Shown: positions 1 to 11,576 of the stretch, in pieces | Layout: each line of letters opens with the position of its first letter | Numbering within the stretch: the stretch's first letter is position 1 | NCBI GenBank assembly: GCA_902728285.1 | Contig: CACVBU010000743.1 | Location: 1,820,400 to 1,884,399, forward strand | Source: Clytia hemisphaerica | Lineage: Eukaryota > Cnidaria > Hydrozoa > Leptothecata > Clytiidae | Reading direction: 5' to 3' | Length of the DNA: 64,000 bases | The notes under the pieces: model-generated | What the model was told of the DNA's origin: nothing | The model's input: the letters and a program-made list of their open reading frames with translations, nothing else | Databases searched by the model: none | Position numbers and translations under genes: made by a program

Positions 1-2
1 CA

Positions 3-194
3 ATTGAAATTGAACCACTCGTTTTCGTAGATGATATTTGTAATGCAGGATTTGTAAAGACAATCGAAACTTCAATACGCAACTGTAAAAGAATGGAGAA
101 AAAGAAAAAGATGACTTTCAACGTCGAAAAGAGCAAATATCAAGTAATTGAATTTGACAAGAAAAATAAAACAAGGCCTTTTCCTGAATTGTAA
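3..194 (+). pseudogene. Non-LTR retrotransposon RT fragment (3' end of an RT domain)
   Basis: The plus frame opening at base 3 translates to a stretch with an FVDDICNAG box, the catalytic Asp-Asp motif of reverse transcriptases, followed by a basic helix and NVEKSKY, as in LINE palms. The frame is cut by the window start and stops at 192-194, where GTAAGT could also act as a splice donor. Nothing resembling the RT thumb, endonuclease or a 3' tail follows, so this is a truncated piece. The non-LTR assignment rests on the VDD context; the clade is not determinable. Confidence 0.6.
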
Positions 195-1700
195 GTATTA
201 TTCTCAGAACCAAAAAAAACCATCCAAGAAGTTTAGTAGATTGGCTCAGTCACGAAGCATTGCGGCTGGCGGTTACCCACAGTCAGCCGGTTATTATATA
301 AGATTAATTTCATTGGTTGTCCAGTTGTCGTTTGACTTAAATTTTGTTGTTTTGTGTTTGTTAAATATGTAGGTGATCCTAATTCCCTCTTCATTATATA
401 CTTTCAGGTTAGTTGCCATCATACTGTCCAGTATCCCCTAGATCAATGGATTATTTTGCACCTTCACGTGGTTGGTACGAAATCTTTGTAAACACTGACA
501 AAGTCTGCTAATAAGATGAGTGAAACCATATTTAACTTAAAGGAAACAACAGAATGGAATAATTCAATCAAAATGATGATGTGTAGCTAACATTTAGTTT
601 CTTGGAAGTTTTTCGATTCAAAATTTTCCCTGTAAACTGGATATCAATATTTGTCATGTAATATCATCTCTGGAAAGTACATCTTGATTTGATTTTGACA
701 TGTAATTGCCAATGCAAATGAATTTGGATGCATAATGTATTTATATATAATATAAAATTTATAACACAACAACTGAATTTTGATACCAAACATAAAACAT
801 GCTGCATTATGTACATAATGAATAAATGAGTTTCTGATGACATATGGTCTGTTTTCAATTCGGATTTGGGGCTTTTTACCCCTGGTACAGGATTCCCTGC
901 TTGATTTGGCAAACAGTTCCAAACGAGACACCAGAATGGGGCTAGACTACAATTTCAAGATGAACCAACTATAGAGATTTCAGCTTCAGTACAAATTCTA
1001 GTTTTGGATACTTTAATGCATCACATTAATCAATTTTCTAATGAAATACTCTTTTCTTGAGCAGTCTAAATAAAATAGTTTTGCTCTTTTTCTCTAAATT
1101 TTCATTTGAAATGGCAAAAGGCTTTTATTATTAATCTGCTTGAAATCATTTAAGTCACCTTTTGGCAGCAATAAGATAAATAAATTTGACATATAATAAG
1201 AATCAAAATTATATTAAAAAATTTTAGACAGTTTGGTAAATATTATTATTATTGTTATTGCTATCATCACGATCAGATAAAGATTTTTGTATAATTTATA
1301 ATCTTTTGTGTGCTATTGTATTATTTTGCTATCATTTTTTCACTTTTTTGTGTAAAGTTCAAAAAGTTCTTAAAAAAATTCATGATAGTTTTTTTTTTCT
1401 TTTTACACCTCCTTTCTCTTTCCTTCATTTTTTCCATATTTTAGAGGCCACTCTTTTATTGGTTCTTAAAACACTTTAACCCAAAAAACTATCTTAGTTT
1501 TACCAGCTTCATTCATGGTACCTTGGGCATAAAAAGGTGGCTGTTTTAGCCAATCTAGAGGGTCGAAATTCAAAAATTTTCTGGCCCGTCGGGCCCAACC
1601 ATGGTCGGCCCTCCTTAGACACTATATATAGCTGAATCACTATATATAGCTGAATCTTTTTTGCAGGGTATCCTAAAAATCCTAGATACGCCCCTGGCTT
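195..1700. other. AT-rich non-coding stretch
   Basis: No frame here looks coding on either strand. The only structure seen is a direct repeat of an 18-bp unit containing ACTATATATAGCTGAATC (two copies, about 1621-1656) just upstream of the BEL element, plus T-rich runs near 1390-1440. The expected 5' LTR of the downstream element is not here: the LTR motif CAATGTAGGTC does not occur. Confidence 0.6.
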
Positions 1701-1728
1701 TTGTCAGGAACTTGCTGACATAAAGAAG

Positions 1729-2940
1729 TTGGATCCAATCAAAACCAGACACGATCCTGCCAAAATCTTACGAACTATCACTGGACTGATCAAAGTACTG
1801 AGAGACTTAATTTCTCTTGCTGAGCAACATAAAATTGAAAATCAACTTTACTACGGCGATTGTTTGGATCAAGTGTACCAACTCTTGGACGACACCAGAT
1901 TGGACAAATGGCTAGCAACAGTCTGTGAGGAAGAGATCACTGAGAAACAAAAGTGGTCAAATCTCATCATCTTCCTGGAGAAGGACGTCAAACTTCTCCA
2001 GCAAAAGCAACTCATCAAACTCCCAACCAACAAAGACGATAAAGATAGCAAGTCAAAATCAGGCAAATCAGGATATGGAAGTCATCATGTCCCACCAAGT
2101 CAAGACCCTGAACCAGCTTGCTACTTCTGCGACGGCAAATGTCCATCTGAGCATATTCAAACAAGAGGACCATGGGGGAAGATGGTAACTCAATATTTTG
2201 CCTGTAAACAATTTGTCGACAATACTCCACGTGAACGACTGTCAACTCTGAAGCGCAAAGGATTGTGCTTCCAATGTCTACTACCCGGAGCAAAATTGTC
2301 AGAAGGCAAACACAGAGATGGAAGGTGTCAATATGAATTTGTCTGCAAGCACCCAAGTCATTCATCATGGACTGTTAAGAAGCACGTATTAGTCTGTGAT
2401 GATCACAAAGATACAGATGACAATCAAACTCTTCTTCAACGTTTTAAAGACAAATTCATCAATCGAAATCAACAGCTTCCAACCTTCATCAAGGAGATCA
2501 AAGTCTCATTTCACACTGACTGTCACATCAATGCCATGCCATCTGACAACATCCATCATTCAAGCACTGGCATCTACCTATTACAACAAATTTTGGTCAA
2601 CAATCAGAAGTTCAAAGTATTCTTCGACAATGGCTGCAGTGACTTTGTCATTCGAAAATCTGCAATCAACCGATTAGGATCATATGCTACCCAAATCTTC
2701 AGTGGAAGTGTCAACATTGGTGGTGTGGGTGGAACATCAACTCAATCCTCACATGGCATCTATCTTGTCAACCTACCTCTGCACGATGGTGACATGATCC
2801 CGATGAGAGGTATATGCCTTGATCAAATTACGCAAACTCAACAGGAAGGAGAACCTCAAAGACAAGGAGGATATCATCAACTCCGAAAAGAAGTTACAAA
2901 ATCTCGGATTTGTCGATTATGTACGCAATTTGCCAAATGA
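1729..2940 (+). pseudogene. BEL/Pao Gag plus aspartic protease-like region
   Basis: Frame of 403 codons. Residues 1-110 are helical and charged like the C-terminal half of Pao Gag (DUF1759-type). About residues 130-225 hold a Cys/His-rich segment (CYFCDGKC, then CFQC, then CKHPSHSSW), the zinc-binding part that precedes the protease in this family. Near residue 300 FFDNGCSDFVI occupies the place of the protease D-T/S-G site, and GGVGG further on resembles the flap. The last 40 residues are out of frame: RT coding resumes in another frame at about 2820, so the usual spacer between protease and RT is lost. The true start probably lay upstream. Confidence 0.75.
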
Positions 2941-3547
2941 CATTCAACGTCAACTTCAGATTCAGACGAAGCATTTCATCCTATGGCGAGCGGTATGGAA
3001 GCCAGGATCAGTCAGCACCCCATGCCGAGTCGTATTTGACGTCTCATCACAGACATCAACCGGCTTCAGTTTAAACGACATCATTGCAAAGGGTCGCAAC
3101 AACATGAACCTTCTCCAAGAAATCGCTATTCGCTTCTTGATCCACAGAGCTGCATTCACCACAGATGTATCAAAGATGTACAACACTGTCAAATTGTGTG
3201 AAGAACACTGGTGTTGTCAACGATACGTATGGCAAGAGGAGCTTGATCCACAAAGAATACCAGAGGAAAAGGTGATAAAGACTTTAATTTACGGTGTTCG
3301 ATCCGCAGGGAATCAATCTGAATATGCCCTCCGAGAAATTGCCAGACTATCACAAGACCTGTATCCAGAGGCATCCAAGATCATTTTCAATGATACATAT
3401 GTAGATGATTGCGGAGAAAATTGGAGAAAATTCGATCGAACTTGCACGTCAACGCTCTCAGGAGCTCGAACAAGTCGTCAACAAAGGTGGATTTCAGTTA
3501 AAAGGTATCGTCATCTCAGGAGAAGATCCACCGGAGACAATGAGTGA
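2819..3547 (+). pseudogene. BEL/Pao reverse transcriptase palm/fingers
   Basis: The frame contains RT landmarks in order: CRVVFDVSSQT (fingers), FTTDVSKMYN (first catalytic Asp), YGVRSAGNQSEYALR (the Pao form of the PFG motif) and DTYVDDC (catalytic Asp pair, about 3400). Right after the VDD box the correct reading switches to the frame opening at 3405; the last 40 codons of this frame are spurious. It would copy element RNA into DNA in cytoplasmic particles. Broken by frameshifts at both ends. Confidence 0.8.
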
Positions 3548-4148
3548 AAATCAACAGAGTGTAACCGTTGCAGGAATGAAGTGGTTTCCAAAGCAAGATG
3601 TCATCTCATTGAACATTGGGGAAATGAACTTTGCTCCAAAGAGAAGAGGAAAGAAATCAGCATCATCAACCAACATCATCCCTGACAAGCTAACAAGACG
3701 TCACTGCGCATCAAAAGTCGGGGAAGTTTTCGATCTTCTTGGAAGAGTTACTCCCATAACCGCACAGTTCAAGCTTGATCTTCATGACCTTGTTATCCAA
3801 AAGTTCGACTGGGACGATGTGCTTCCTGATCACCTCCGCAAACTTTGGATCAACAATTTTGAGATGATGCAAGAAATCAACCAACTTAAATATCAAAGGA
3901 CAATCGTACCATCTGATGCTATCAACCTTGAAGTTGAGACCCTGGACTTTGCTGATGCAAGCCAATCCCTTGTATGTGTCGCAATTTATGCAAGATTCAA
4001 GCGTCAATCCGGAACCCCGGACCCACTCATCTCAACTCGTTTTGTCGCGATCACGGATTGTCCCAGAAGGAATGTCTCAACCACGCGCAGAGTTATATGC
4101 TGCCTTACTGAATTCACACACTGGCGAAGTTGTCCGAAAATCACTTGA
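3405..4148 (+). pseudogene. BEL/Pao RT thumb/connection and start of RNase H
   Basis: Continues RT after the VDD box. MKWFPKQDVISLN and the segment KVGEVFDLLGRVTPITAQFK are typical of the Pao connection region (tether between RT and RNase H). LDFADASQSLVCVAIY near 3945-3990 carries the first RNase H aspartate. Frame is lost around 4030-4050, and RNase H continues in the frame of the next entry. The first ten codons overlap the previous RT entry in another frame. Confidence 0.75.
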
Positions 4149-4890
4149 GAATTGGCACCAATCTGCAATCAAATTTTGCGATAGCCAAATCGTTCTTCAC
4201 TGGCTCAGCAATGACAAAAAGACGTTGAAACAATGGGTTCGTAGCCGAGTTATCGAAAGTTTACGTTTCACACGATCCAATCAATGGTTCTACGTTCAAA
4301 GTGATCATATGATCGCAGATATTGGCACTAGAAGAGGACCTTCAATCCCTGATGTCGATAATGATTCTCGTTGGTTCAAAGGAGATCCTTGGATGAAACT
4401 CAACTATTCGGAAATGCCGATCGTCAAGATTTCCGATATCAAGATGTCCAAATCTGAAGAGTCTCAAGCAGCCGTAGAAATTTATCACTCTGAGGTTCAT
4501 CACTCCAAGCAGTCAAACCCAATTATAAGGATCATGGATGAAGTTAACAAACGTCTGGAATTCAGCAACTACCTGATATCACCGCTCAAGTATCAGTTTC
4601 GAAAAGTCGTGAACATCATGGCAATCATCTTCAAATATTTCAGAGCATTGAGGAAAAGAAGAAAATCACCAACCAATTCACCACTTCCTCTCAAAGCTGA
4701 TTCATCATTTGTCTTCCTAGTTGAGGAGGACATAACATCTGCAAAGAATTATTTCTTCCGAAAAGCCACCCAAGAGATCAAGAAGTTTCTACCATCAAAA
4801 GGAATCAAGGACATCACATCAGAGCAACACAGTATCCTGAAGTACACCGGTCGGATTCTTGACACTAATGACATCACAATTGTTGGCTGA
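4030..4890 (+). pseudogene. BEL/Pao RNase H remainder and linker
   Basis: In this frame PRAELYAALLN supplies the RNase H glutamate, CDSQIVLHWLSN the second aspartate and HMIADIGTR the last aspartate, in normal spacing. RWFKGDPWM follows, a signature of the Pao region between RNase H and integrase. The frame ends with TGA at 4888-4890; integrase begins 12 bases later. The longest open frame formally begins at 3916, but homology-like sequence only starts near 4030. Confidence 0.75.
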
Positions 4891-4902
4891 TTTACCAATT
4901 CA

Positions 4903-6159
4903 ATGAGAGACTTATCTTCATCAACATTCCGTGTACCTGTTTTGGACAAATTCTCACCAGTAGCAGTAGCAATTGTCAACAACATCCATTGGTATCACAT
5001 CACCGCAAAACACTCCGGTGTGGAAACTACTCTACGATTTGTTCATCTTCAAGCCTACATCATTGAGGGACGGTCACTTGTAAAGATGGTACGCAGATCA
5101 TGTCAAAGATGTCGCTATCTGTTGAAAAGAGCCGTAGACGTTGCAATGGCACCTGTCTCCAGACACAATCTCACCATTGCCCCCGCCTTCTATGCAACTC
5201 AAGTTTATCTTTGTGGACCATTCGATTCATACTCAGCACACCACAAACGCACTACAGTCAAGATATGGCTTCTCGTTTTCTGCTGTGCCACAACTTCAAC
5301 AACAAACATAAAAGTTATGGACGATTACAGCACTCAGTCGTTCATCCTTGGCTTCACAAGATTTTCATGTGAAGTAGGATATCCGAAAACCCTACTTTGC
5401 GACGCTGGCAGTCAACTCATTAGAGGCTGTCAAGACATGCAGTTCAGCTATCTCGACGTCAAACATCAACTCTTCATCAGTAATCAAGTTGATTTCGAAG
5501 TTTGTTCTGTTGGTGCTCATAACGAACACGGCAAAGTTGAACGAAAGATCCGTGAAATCAATTCATCCATCAATGTTGCACACCGACAAAAGTTATCTAC
5601 ACTTCAGTGGGAGACACTTGCTTCCTCTATCGCCAACAGCATCAATAATATGCCCTTAGCCATCAAGGGTACAATCGGAGATCTGGAAAACCTCGATATT
5701 CTAACGCCAAATCGCCTCAAGCTTGGTCGAAACAATGAAAGATCACCAGTTGAACCAGTTCAGCTTGTAAGCAATCCGAGCAAGCTTGTTGATGAAAATT
5801 GTAAGATATTCAGTTCATGGTTTGAGAATTGGCTTTTGTCACACGTCCCAAAATTACTGAAACAGGAGAAATGGTTTACTACGAGTCATGAAATCAAAAT
5901 TGGAGATATTGTTTTATTTTTGAAAAATGATTCGAAAATATCTTCAACGTATCAGTATGGAAAGGTTGTTAATGTTGAATTTAGTTCCGATGGTTTGGCT
6001 CGTCATGCTAGTGTACGTTATATGAATGCTAATGAGAAAGTATTTCGTGAGACACGTCGTTCCACACGAAATTTAGTTATCATCAATCATGTCGATGAAG
6101 TTGATTTGTTTTATGAATTGGGAAAGAACACTTTAAAGAACTTTTCAAAAATCAAATAA
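4903..6159 (+). pseudogene. BEL/Pao integrase
   Basis: Frame of 418 codons. Near residues 28-70 the H2C2 zinc motif is visible (HITAKHSG ... CQRCRYL). The catalytic core shows LLCDAGSQLI (second Asp) and GKVERKIREIN (Glu). The expected first Asp, in the family context V-D-x-x-GPF, reads QVYLCGPF, so it appears replaced by Tyr, which would disable strand transfer. The C-terminal part (IGDIVLFLKNDSK ... YGKVVNV) matches the Pao C-terminal DUF5641-like SH3 domain. The stop lies directly before the T-run and purine tract leading into the 3' LTR. Confidence 0.8.
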
Positions 6160-6186
6160 ATTTTTTTTTTGTCTTTATGGGGGGAG

Positions 6187-6980
6187 TGTAGAAAAATCAG
6201 TCAATTTTCATATTATATAATTCACACAAAAAATTTATTCAGGTTATTTTTATTTCATTAAATTTATCATATTTGTTCAATGTAGGTCATTTTTGTCAAT
6301 GTTTACATTTTATACTCAATGTAGGTCATTTTGGTAATGTTTATTTTCAATGTAGGTCTGTATTTTATACATTGTTTACATTTCTACCATTTTCATGAGT
6401 CATCACTTTTTGGTGTCCAGTCCACATGACGCTAGACTAGGGCTTGCATACTTCTTCATGTCATTCACAATCAAGCTCACAAGGAGTAAGGAGCTCAAAT
6501 TAAAACTCAAATTTTTTCAATATGGTCAACATTCAATACTTTCAATAGTCAAGTTCAGACTTTGAAATTCAGACAAATTTCACAATGCTTTCATACTGGC
6601 AGGCTGGTAGGTTTTGCTTTCTTGTTTTGCTTTTCTTTCTGCCTTTTGCTTTTTGCCTGTCAGTTGTGGCCATTTTGTTTTCATAGCATGCTTTGGCGGC
6701 CATCTTGGATTTTCAGCATGCTTAGGTTAGGTCATCTGTACTTAGATTTTCTCAAACATTTTCAATATTTATTTTTCTAATCAATTCAATTTCAAGACTT
6801 AACTTTGTCAATCAAATTTATTTCATTTAAATCAATCAATCAAATACTTATTAGTTTATCATATTTCATTTTCAGTTTGAACATACGTCAATCAACGTTA
6901 CAAATACCTGTCGTCTGAATCATTGACCCCCTCAACCGCCCTTGGGTAGTCTCAGTCATCATTTCGACCCTCATATAACA
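6187..6980 (+). repeat. Probable 3' LTR of the BEL/Pao element
   Basis: Starts TGTAG directly after the purine tract and ends near ...ATATAACA, satisfying the TG/CA rule. CAATGTAGGTC occurs three times between about 6280 and 6360. There is no second LTR in the window, so the boundaries rest on the purine tract and terminal bases alone; the 3' end could be a few bases either side. Confidence 0.5.
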
Positions 6981-7592
6981 ACATGAGTGCTTAATTGAAT
7001 ATTAAGAAGAGAAGAAGATAAAAAATGCGCTGGATAATTTTCATTGTAACAGTTTGGTCAATCATTGCTGAAAGTTTGAAAAAAAATTTCCGACGCAAAA
7101 AAAAACTTCAGCCAATTAAAGGCACATTGTGCTTATGTTTACTATGTTTGCTACATCGTCTAGGCTAAAAAAATTGCGAAAAGACAAGAACGTCATTTTT
7201 TAATGAGTGTTGTTATGATTTGGCTTGAAACCAATAGATTTGTTGTTATAGACCAATAGAAATTTAGGCCAGCCTCAGCTAAACTTACGATATGCTTATA
7301 AAGTTGAAACAGCTTTACAGTTATGGTATTCAGTTTAGATGTTTTTAAAACTCGTTGTCCGGGGGGGGGGGTAAATCGCTATAGGTCTCGAGACAGAATC
7401 AAGCAAGATTTGAAGGTATCCATTTGATATTTGACAAACCAGTCGTGAAACCAGGGCGTATGTTCATGCCATACATCTTCAAGGCTAGCAAGCTAAAAAA
7501 GATCAAAATGATTATCTTTCATAAGCTGTTTTCAATTTAATATATTTAACGTTAGAGTTTACGTTGATCAAAACGTCATTTACAAATCCTAC
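6981..7592. other. Intergenic AT-rich sequence
   Basis: No coding signal. A run of ten or more G at about 7361-7372 is the only conspicuous feature. Confidence 0.5.
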
Positions 7593-7601
7593 CAATCCTT
7601 C

Positions 7602-9242
7602 GGGTTGGTGTAATTTAAGATGCACGATCTAACGATTTACGATGCACGATTCGCGATCCGTGCATGAAATATGTTAATTCATGCGTAATTATAGCCTGGA
7701 TATCCAAGCTCAAAATTTTAGAAAAAATAAGTTTTACCTCAGCCAGACAAAGTTCTAAAATTATAGAGCTTGGTTCACCTAGAAATCAGGTGAACCCCTG
7801 TTGACAGATTTTCCTGCATGAATCCCATGGCTGCAAATAAATATATGCACATAATGACATGCATAATTTCAAGATGGTACCCCAGCAGTGATAAATCAAT
7901 TTAGAATGGCAGCCTTGACCATAAAATATAGACAGTGTGGTGGAAAGTCTGTTAGACAGAAAGTGCAAAGTAAATTTTGGAGAAAATTTTTTTCAAAATA
8001 TTCAACCCAAAACAGCAATACAAAATTGGCCAACAGAAAAGAAGAATTGAAGCAAAAGAAAGATATACCTTTAGTTCTTTACACGATGCAACCAAGTCAT
8101 TAAGAAGATTAAAACAAGAATATCTAAGCAAGTAATTGAAAAGAAAACAACCAGAACATCTAAAAATTCCCATGTTTTGATCTTCACACTTCTTCCCTAC
8201 CATTATTGTTATTTTTATTTGGATGCGTGGTCAAACACCCAAGGGAGATAATTAGATATTCTATTGTTATTTGCTTCGAAGAAGAAAAGTCAGGGAGATT
8301 TGCAAAGCAGGGTATGCGCCTTGCTGATCGCCCGCGCGGTCCACCTAAATATTTAGGCGAACACTTCAAGTCGGCTCGCATAATTTCTTATACGGGCGCC
8401 ACCATTCAGATCTCTGATTCGCTTGGACCAACCAATCAGAATATCCGCATAATCATCCTCAGATGAGAATGCAGACGATCTAGGTAAACCAGACCGTAAA
8501 CATAAGAAATATCAAAATCAAAAAAAAGTTTACGGGCTGGATATCCAGGCTAGCGTAATTATACTAATCATGATATAATATTTAGGCAATTTACAAACTT
8601 TCATTTGCTGAAACTCAAAATTATTTTTAAAAACATGTGTAGTTTATGTAAGATTATACAAATTATATTTAAAAAAGCTTTCAGTGCGTTTATATAGATT
8701 AAAAAAGAAAGTGAAAGCCGCGTGCATTCACCTTCTGTACTCTCTCTCTTTCTCTTTCATAACCTGAATCAATATAGGGAAATTGTTTACCGAAAGGAAA
8801 TTCTTTCTCATAATAGAGCACCCGTTTTTTGCTTCGTACATTACGGTCGGCAAAACATATTGTTCTCCAATATATTATTTTATTTGCTTTAAGAAGGAAA
8901 TTCCTATATTCGATTATTGATTGTTAAAACTGAGAGCAAAAATGTTTCTTGTGCATTGTTTATTACTTTCACTTTCTTTCTATTGTAAGATTATCCAAGT
9001 TATTTTTTTCATAATTTTACGGTCGTAATTATTCGTAGTTCCGTTGCTTATTTATTTCTTTATTTTTGGATAGATTTACTGTGGTGAACAAAAGCGAGAA
9101 AAGATTATGCCATTGTTATAGAATTATGTTATATAATTTAACTTTTATGATAATTATTAGAAATAATCAGAATACTTTATGCATGGATCGCGCATCGTGA
9201 ATCATAAATCGTTAGATCGTGCATCTTAAATTACACCAACCC
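7602..9242. mobile_element. Non-autonomous DNA element with 64-bp TIRs
   Basis: The left end (7602-7665, starting GGGTTGGTGTAATTT) and right end (9180-9242, read on the minus strand) match as inverted repeats over about 64 bases with a few mismatches, including GCACGATCTAACGATTTA. Flanks CAATCCTTC (7593-7601) and CAATTCTCC (9243-9251) agree at 7 of 9 positions and could be an aged 9-bp target duplication. No transposase is seen inside. About half of the interior is a second element at 7692-8552. A CT-rich run lies at about 8738-8758. Confidence 0.7.
7692..8552. mobile_element. 861-bp MITE, TIR TAGCCTGGATATCC, 9-bp TSD
   Basis: Bounded by TAGCCTGGATATCCA at 7692 and its inverse at 8538-8552, with the perfect duplication GCGTAATTA on both sides (7683-7691 and 8553-8561). 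A 9-bp duplication is typical of Mutator-like (MULE) transposition, though other superfamilies also make 8-10 bp duplications. No transposase frame is inside. The same termini and subterminal sequence (GAGCTTGG, TTCTAAAATTTTGAG) recur in the elements at 39423, 45356 and 52666, so this is a family. It sits inside the 7602-9242 element and is therefore younger. Confidence 0.85.
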
Positions 9243-9252
9243 CAATTCTCCT

Positions 9253-9780
9253 TCAAGGTTAGAAACTTCTAAAAAAACTAAAGAAACTTTTGATTTTCGT
9301 TCTTCAGAAGCTGTTCTTCTTCTATGATCATAGGGTCAGTTAGGTGTTCCTTTTCTCCCTCTGAGTCACTATCAACTGGTGTAACTTTATACTGACAAAA
9401 ATCACTATTTGACCGTAATTCATCAAGGTTCATCCAGTTCATTTCCACGATGTAGGCATTGGATCGAGCTTTCAAAAGATTGTTCTTTGTTTATAGATTT
9501 AGTTGACAGTGACCTTTGAATGGGTCTTATATACAGTTTCCCCTGGTCAACATTTTGTCTCAAAGATAGGGTATCAATATTACAGCTTACACTCTAAGTT
9601 TGGAACACATTTCATGACCTCAAAACCGCCACAATATTTGAGTCCAGGAAAACCGTCTACACTCATTAAATTATCATTAAAAAAATTTCTAAAAATTTCG
9701 GAAATTTCTAGCATCTAATGGTATTTTTGTTGCGATCCTCCGTCCGATACATTAAATTATCATAGGTATCTTTTTCTGTA
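9253..9780. other. No recognised gene
   Basis: A minus-strand open frame of 65 codons (9278-9475) is acidic and unremarkable. Nothing in the stretch can be tied to a family. Confidence 0.4.
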
Positions 9781-9781
9781 G

Positions 9782-10006
9782 CATCAGTCTCTAAAAGAGT
9801 CCTTTGGGCACCAAGCACTGCATTACGAAGAACTTGCTTTCCATTTTGTGTTGGAAGCTTCTCTCCTTCTCTATGCGCAAGGCAAAAAAGTTATCACCCC
9901 ATGCGAAATCGGAGATCTAATTCAAGATGTTGCTGGTGACACTGAAGAGTCATCAACTACTTATCAAGGCAACCTAAATGACATTTACAGGAAATTTTTG
10001 TCATGA
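9782..10006 (+). other. Exon-like coding remnant, family unknown
   Basis: A pyrimidine-rich tract ending in CTGTAG (9776-9781) precedes an open frame of 74 codons with balanced, protein-like composition: HYEELAFHFVLEASLLLYAQ, then a stretch with CEIGDLIQDVAG. It stops at 10004-10006. It looks like an internal or terminal exon of an old gene or transposase, but I do not recognise it. It lies 0.8 kb before a second protein-like remnant on the same strand (10813), and the two may belong together. Confidence 0.35.
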
Positions 10007-10812
10007 TGAAGAACATAGCTCTCCTAGGATTGGAGGCTGAAGGTAGCTGGTTTGGATAAGAAGCGGAAGCAGCTGGAGTACTTTGACTTCGAAGAGTCAC
10101 AGGAGTTGAAAATCTGTCTGATCTGAATCGAGGGTTCAAATAATCCATCGTCCTTTGGAAATTCCACATGATCGCCATAACATTCCTTCAAATACATATT
10201 TGTTTCGTCAACCTGGTGTGAAATGAAATTATTTAATATTTTTTTTATTTGTAATGATCTTGGGAAATGTCGACAAGAATCTTTCAAGCTAATATTTCAT
10301 CAAGAAAAAGTTCATGATTTATACATTTACATATCAAATCAAATGTCTTGTGTTGTCGCCGGATAAAAAACGAATTTCGATCAATCTTTCACGAGTGAAA
10401 TTTGAAAGTTTATGTTCTTTCTTTCAAAGAATCAAAACGAAGTTTCGCCCAACATGTACTAGGAAAAAATATAGTGTCAAACTTACTTTAAAGTGTCTTG
10501 ATAGATTTGAAGTACAAATCTGAGCTTCTCGGATAGAAATAGGTGGAGAGCCTTCTCTTCTAAGGTTGTGAGTTTTCATCTTTGGACCGTCTGCCGTATG
10601 CGTTCTTTGGTTGTTCGTAACGAAAATAACTTTAATAATGTTAATGGTTGAAATTCACTGTTAGTTTAGTACATTGTTAAGTGAATCGTATTGAACGGCT
10701 CTTTGTTATAAGAAAACAAAGAAGCGCGTTATAACCATTGTTATCCAGTCATTGAAAGAATAGGTGCAATCAATCAATCAACCAATCAGGTTTTGTAAAC
10801 TGAAAGGAATCT

Positions 10813-11175
10813 TTGCGTATGTTATTGTTGATTGGTCACATGCACAACACCCAAAATATTTCGCACGCTTTCTTATCACGGCTCGATTTCAATGGTTTTG
10901 AAAGAGATCTCCATCTCATTACCAATCAAACCTTGGAAGATGTAATACTTTTAAGACACCATGTAATTCTCTCATATTTGGTATTCAAATATAGCTTTCC
11001 CGATTCAAATATACATCACTGCACGATTGGTTCAAATGCTTGTGAAAAAGTTTTTGGTCGACTTCGAGTATTTTGTCAGAGGGAAGAATAACTTTACATT
11101 ACTTGATATGCTTGACTATGCAGCGAGATTAGGGTTTATCTTTTTCGCGTACTGTTCTGTGCTTAATCGTAATGG
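10813..11175 (+). pseudogene. Transposase-like or element-derived gene remnant with a G-S-N-x-C-E motif
   Basis: A 92-codon frame with leucine-rich helices (residues 20-60) ends in GSNACEKVFGRLRVFCQ. The coding sense continues in a different frame after about 11085 (NNFTLLDMLDYAARLG), so there is a single-base break. The G-S-x-x-C-E-x-x-F-x-x-x-R arrangement resembles a motif I have seen in large uncharacterised invertebrate proteins and loosely the last acidic residue of P/THAP9-type transposases. That link is inference. No ends or partner domains are visible. Confidence 0.35.
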
Positions 11176-11576
11176 ATAGAATAAGCAGAGGGCGGACACT
11201 CAGGAAGAAAGATCATAAAATGGGGGTTTATTATAATTAAGGGATATTGGAGCGATCTTAGTGATTTGAAGATTTATGACACTTTTTGGGCAAATATTGT
11301 AATGTAAAGTAAAAATAATAATTAAAAAAAATACAAGAAAATGGAAAATGACCCCCTAAAATAAAGGACAGATTTTTATTTTAAATTCATTTCTATTCAA
11401 TACACGTATTCAAGACAATACACGCTTTTTTGTAAGAATAGTGTTTATTGGCTGAGGGCGAAGTATCGTTAGGAGATAAGGGTGAAATAGTCTCAGCATA
11501 CTATTGAAATTTGGAGGATTTTTCTTTATACCAAATTTTATCCTAATTTTTTTTGGACACCCTGTATCTCATACAG

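Larger units (their letters stand above)
1729..6980 (+). mobile_element. BEL/Pao LTR retrotransposon, decayed, 5' end missing
   Basis: Domains run in BEL/Pao order: Gag with a CX2C-rich segment, an aspartic protease-like DNGCSD site, RT with a YVDDC box, RNase H, H2C2 zinc-binding and integrase, then a purine tract (GGGGGGAGTG at about 6180-6188) and a probable 3' LTR. The reading frame shifts near 2820, 3420 and 4050, and a stop at 4888-4890 separates RNase H/linker from integrase. No matching 5' LTR is found upstream of 1729. The element therefore looks truncated and defective, although assembly indels could explain some frame changes. Confidence 0.85.

Noticed and set aside
644..931. Two overlapping minus-strand frames of 82-95 codons
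   Set aside because: Low-complexity AT-rich translation, no motif and no supporting splice or promoter context.
1252..1479. 75-codon hydrophobic plus frame
   Set aside because: Phe/Leu-rich only because the DNA is T-rich; no signal-peptide/transmembrane pattern with coding bias.
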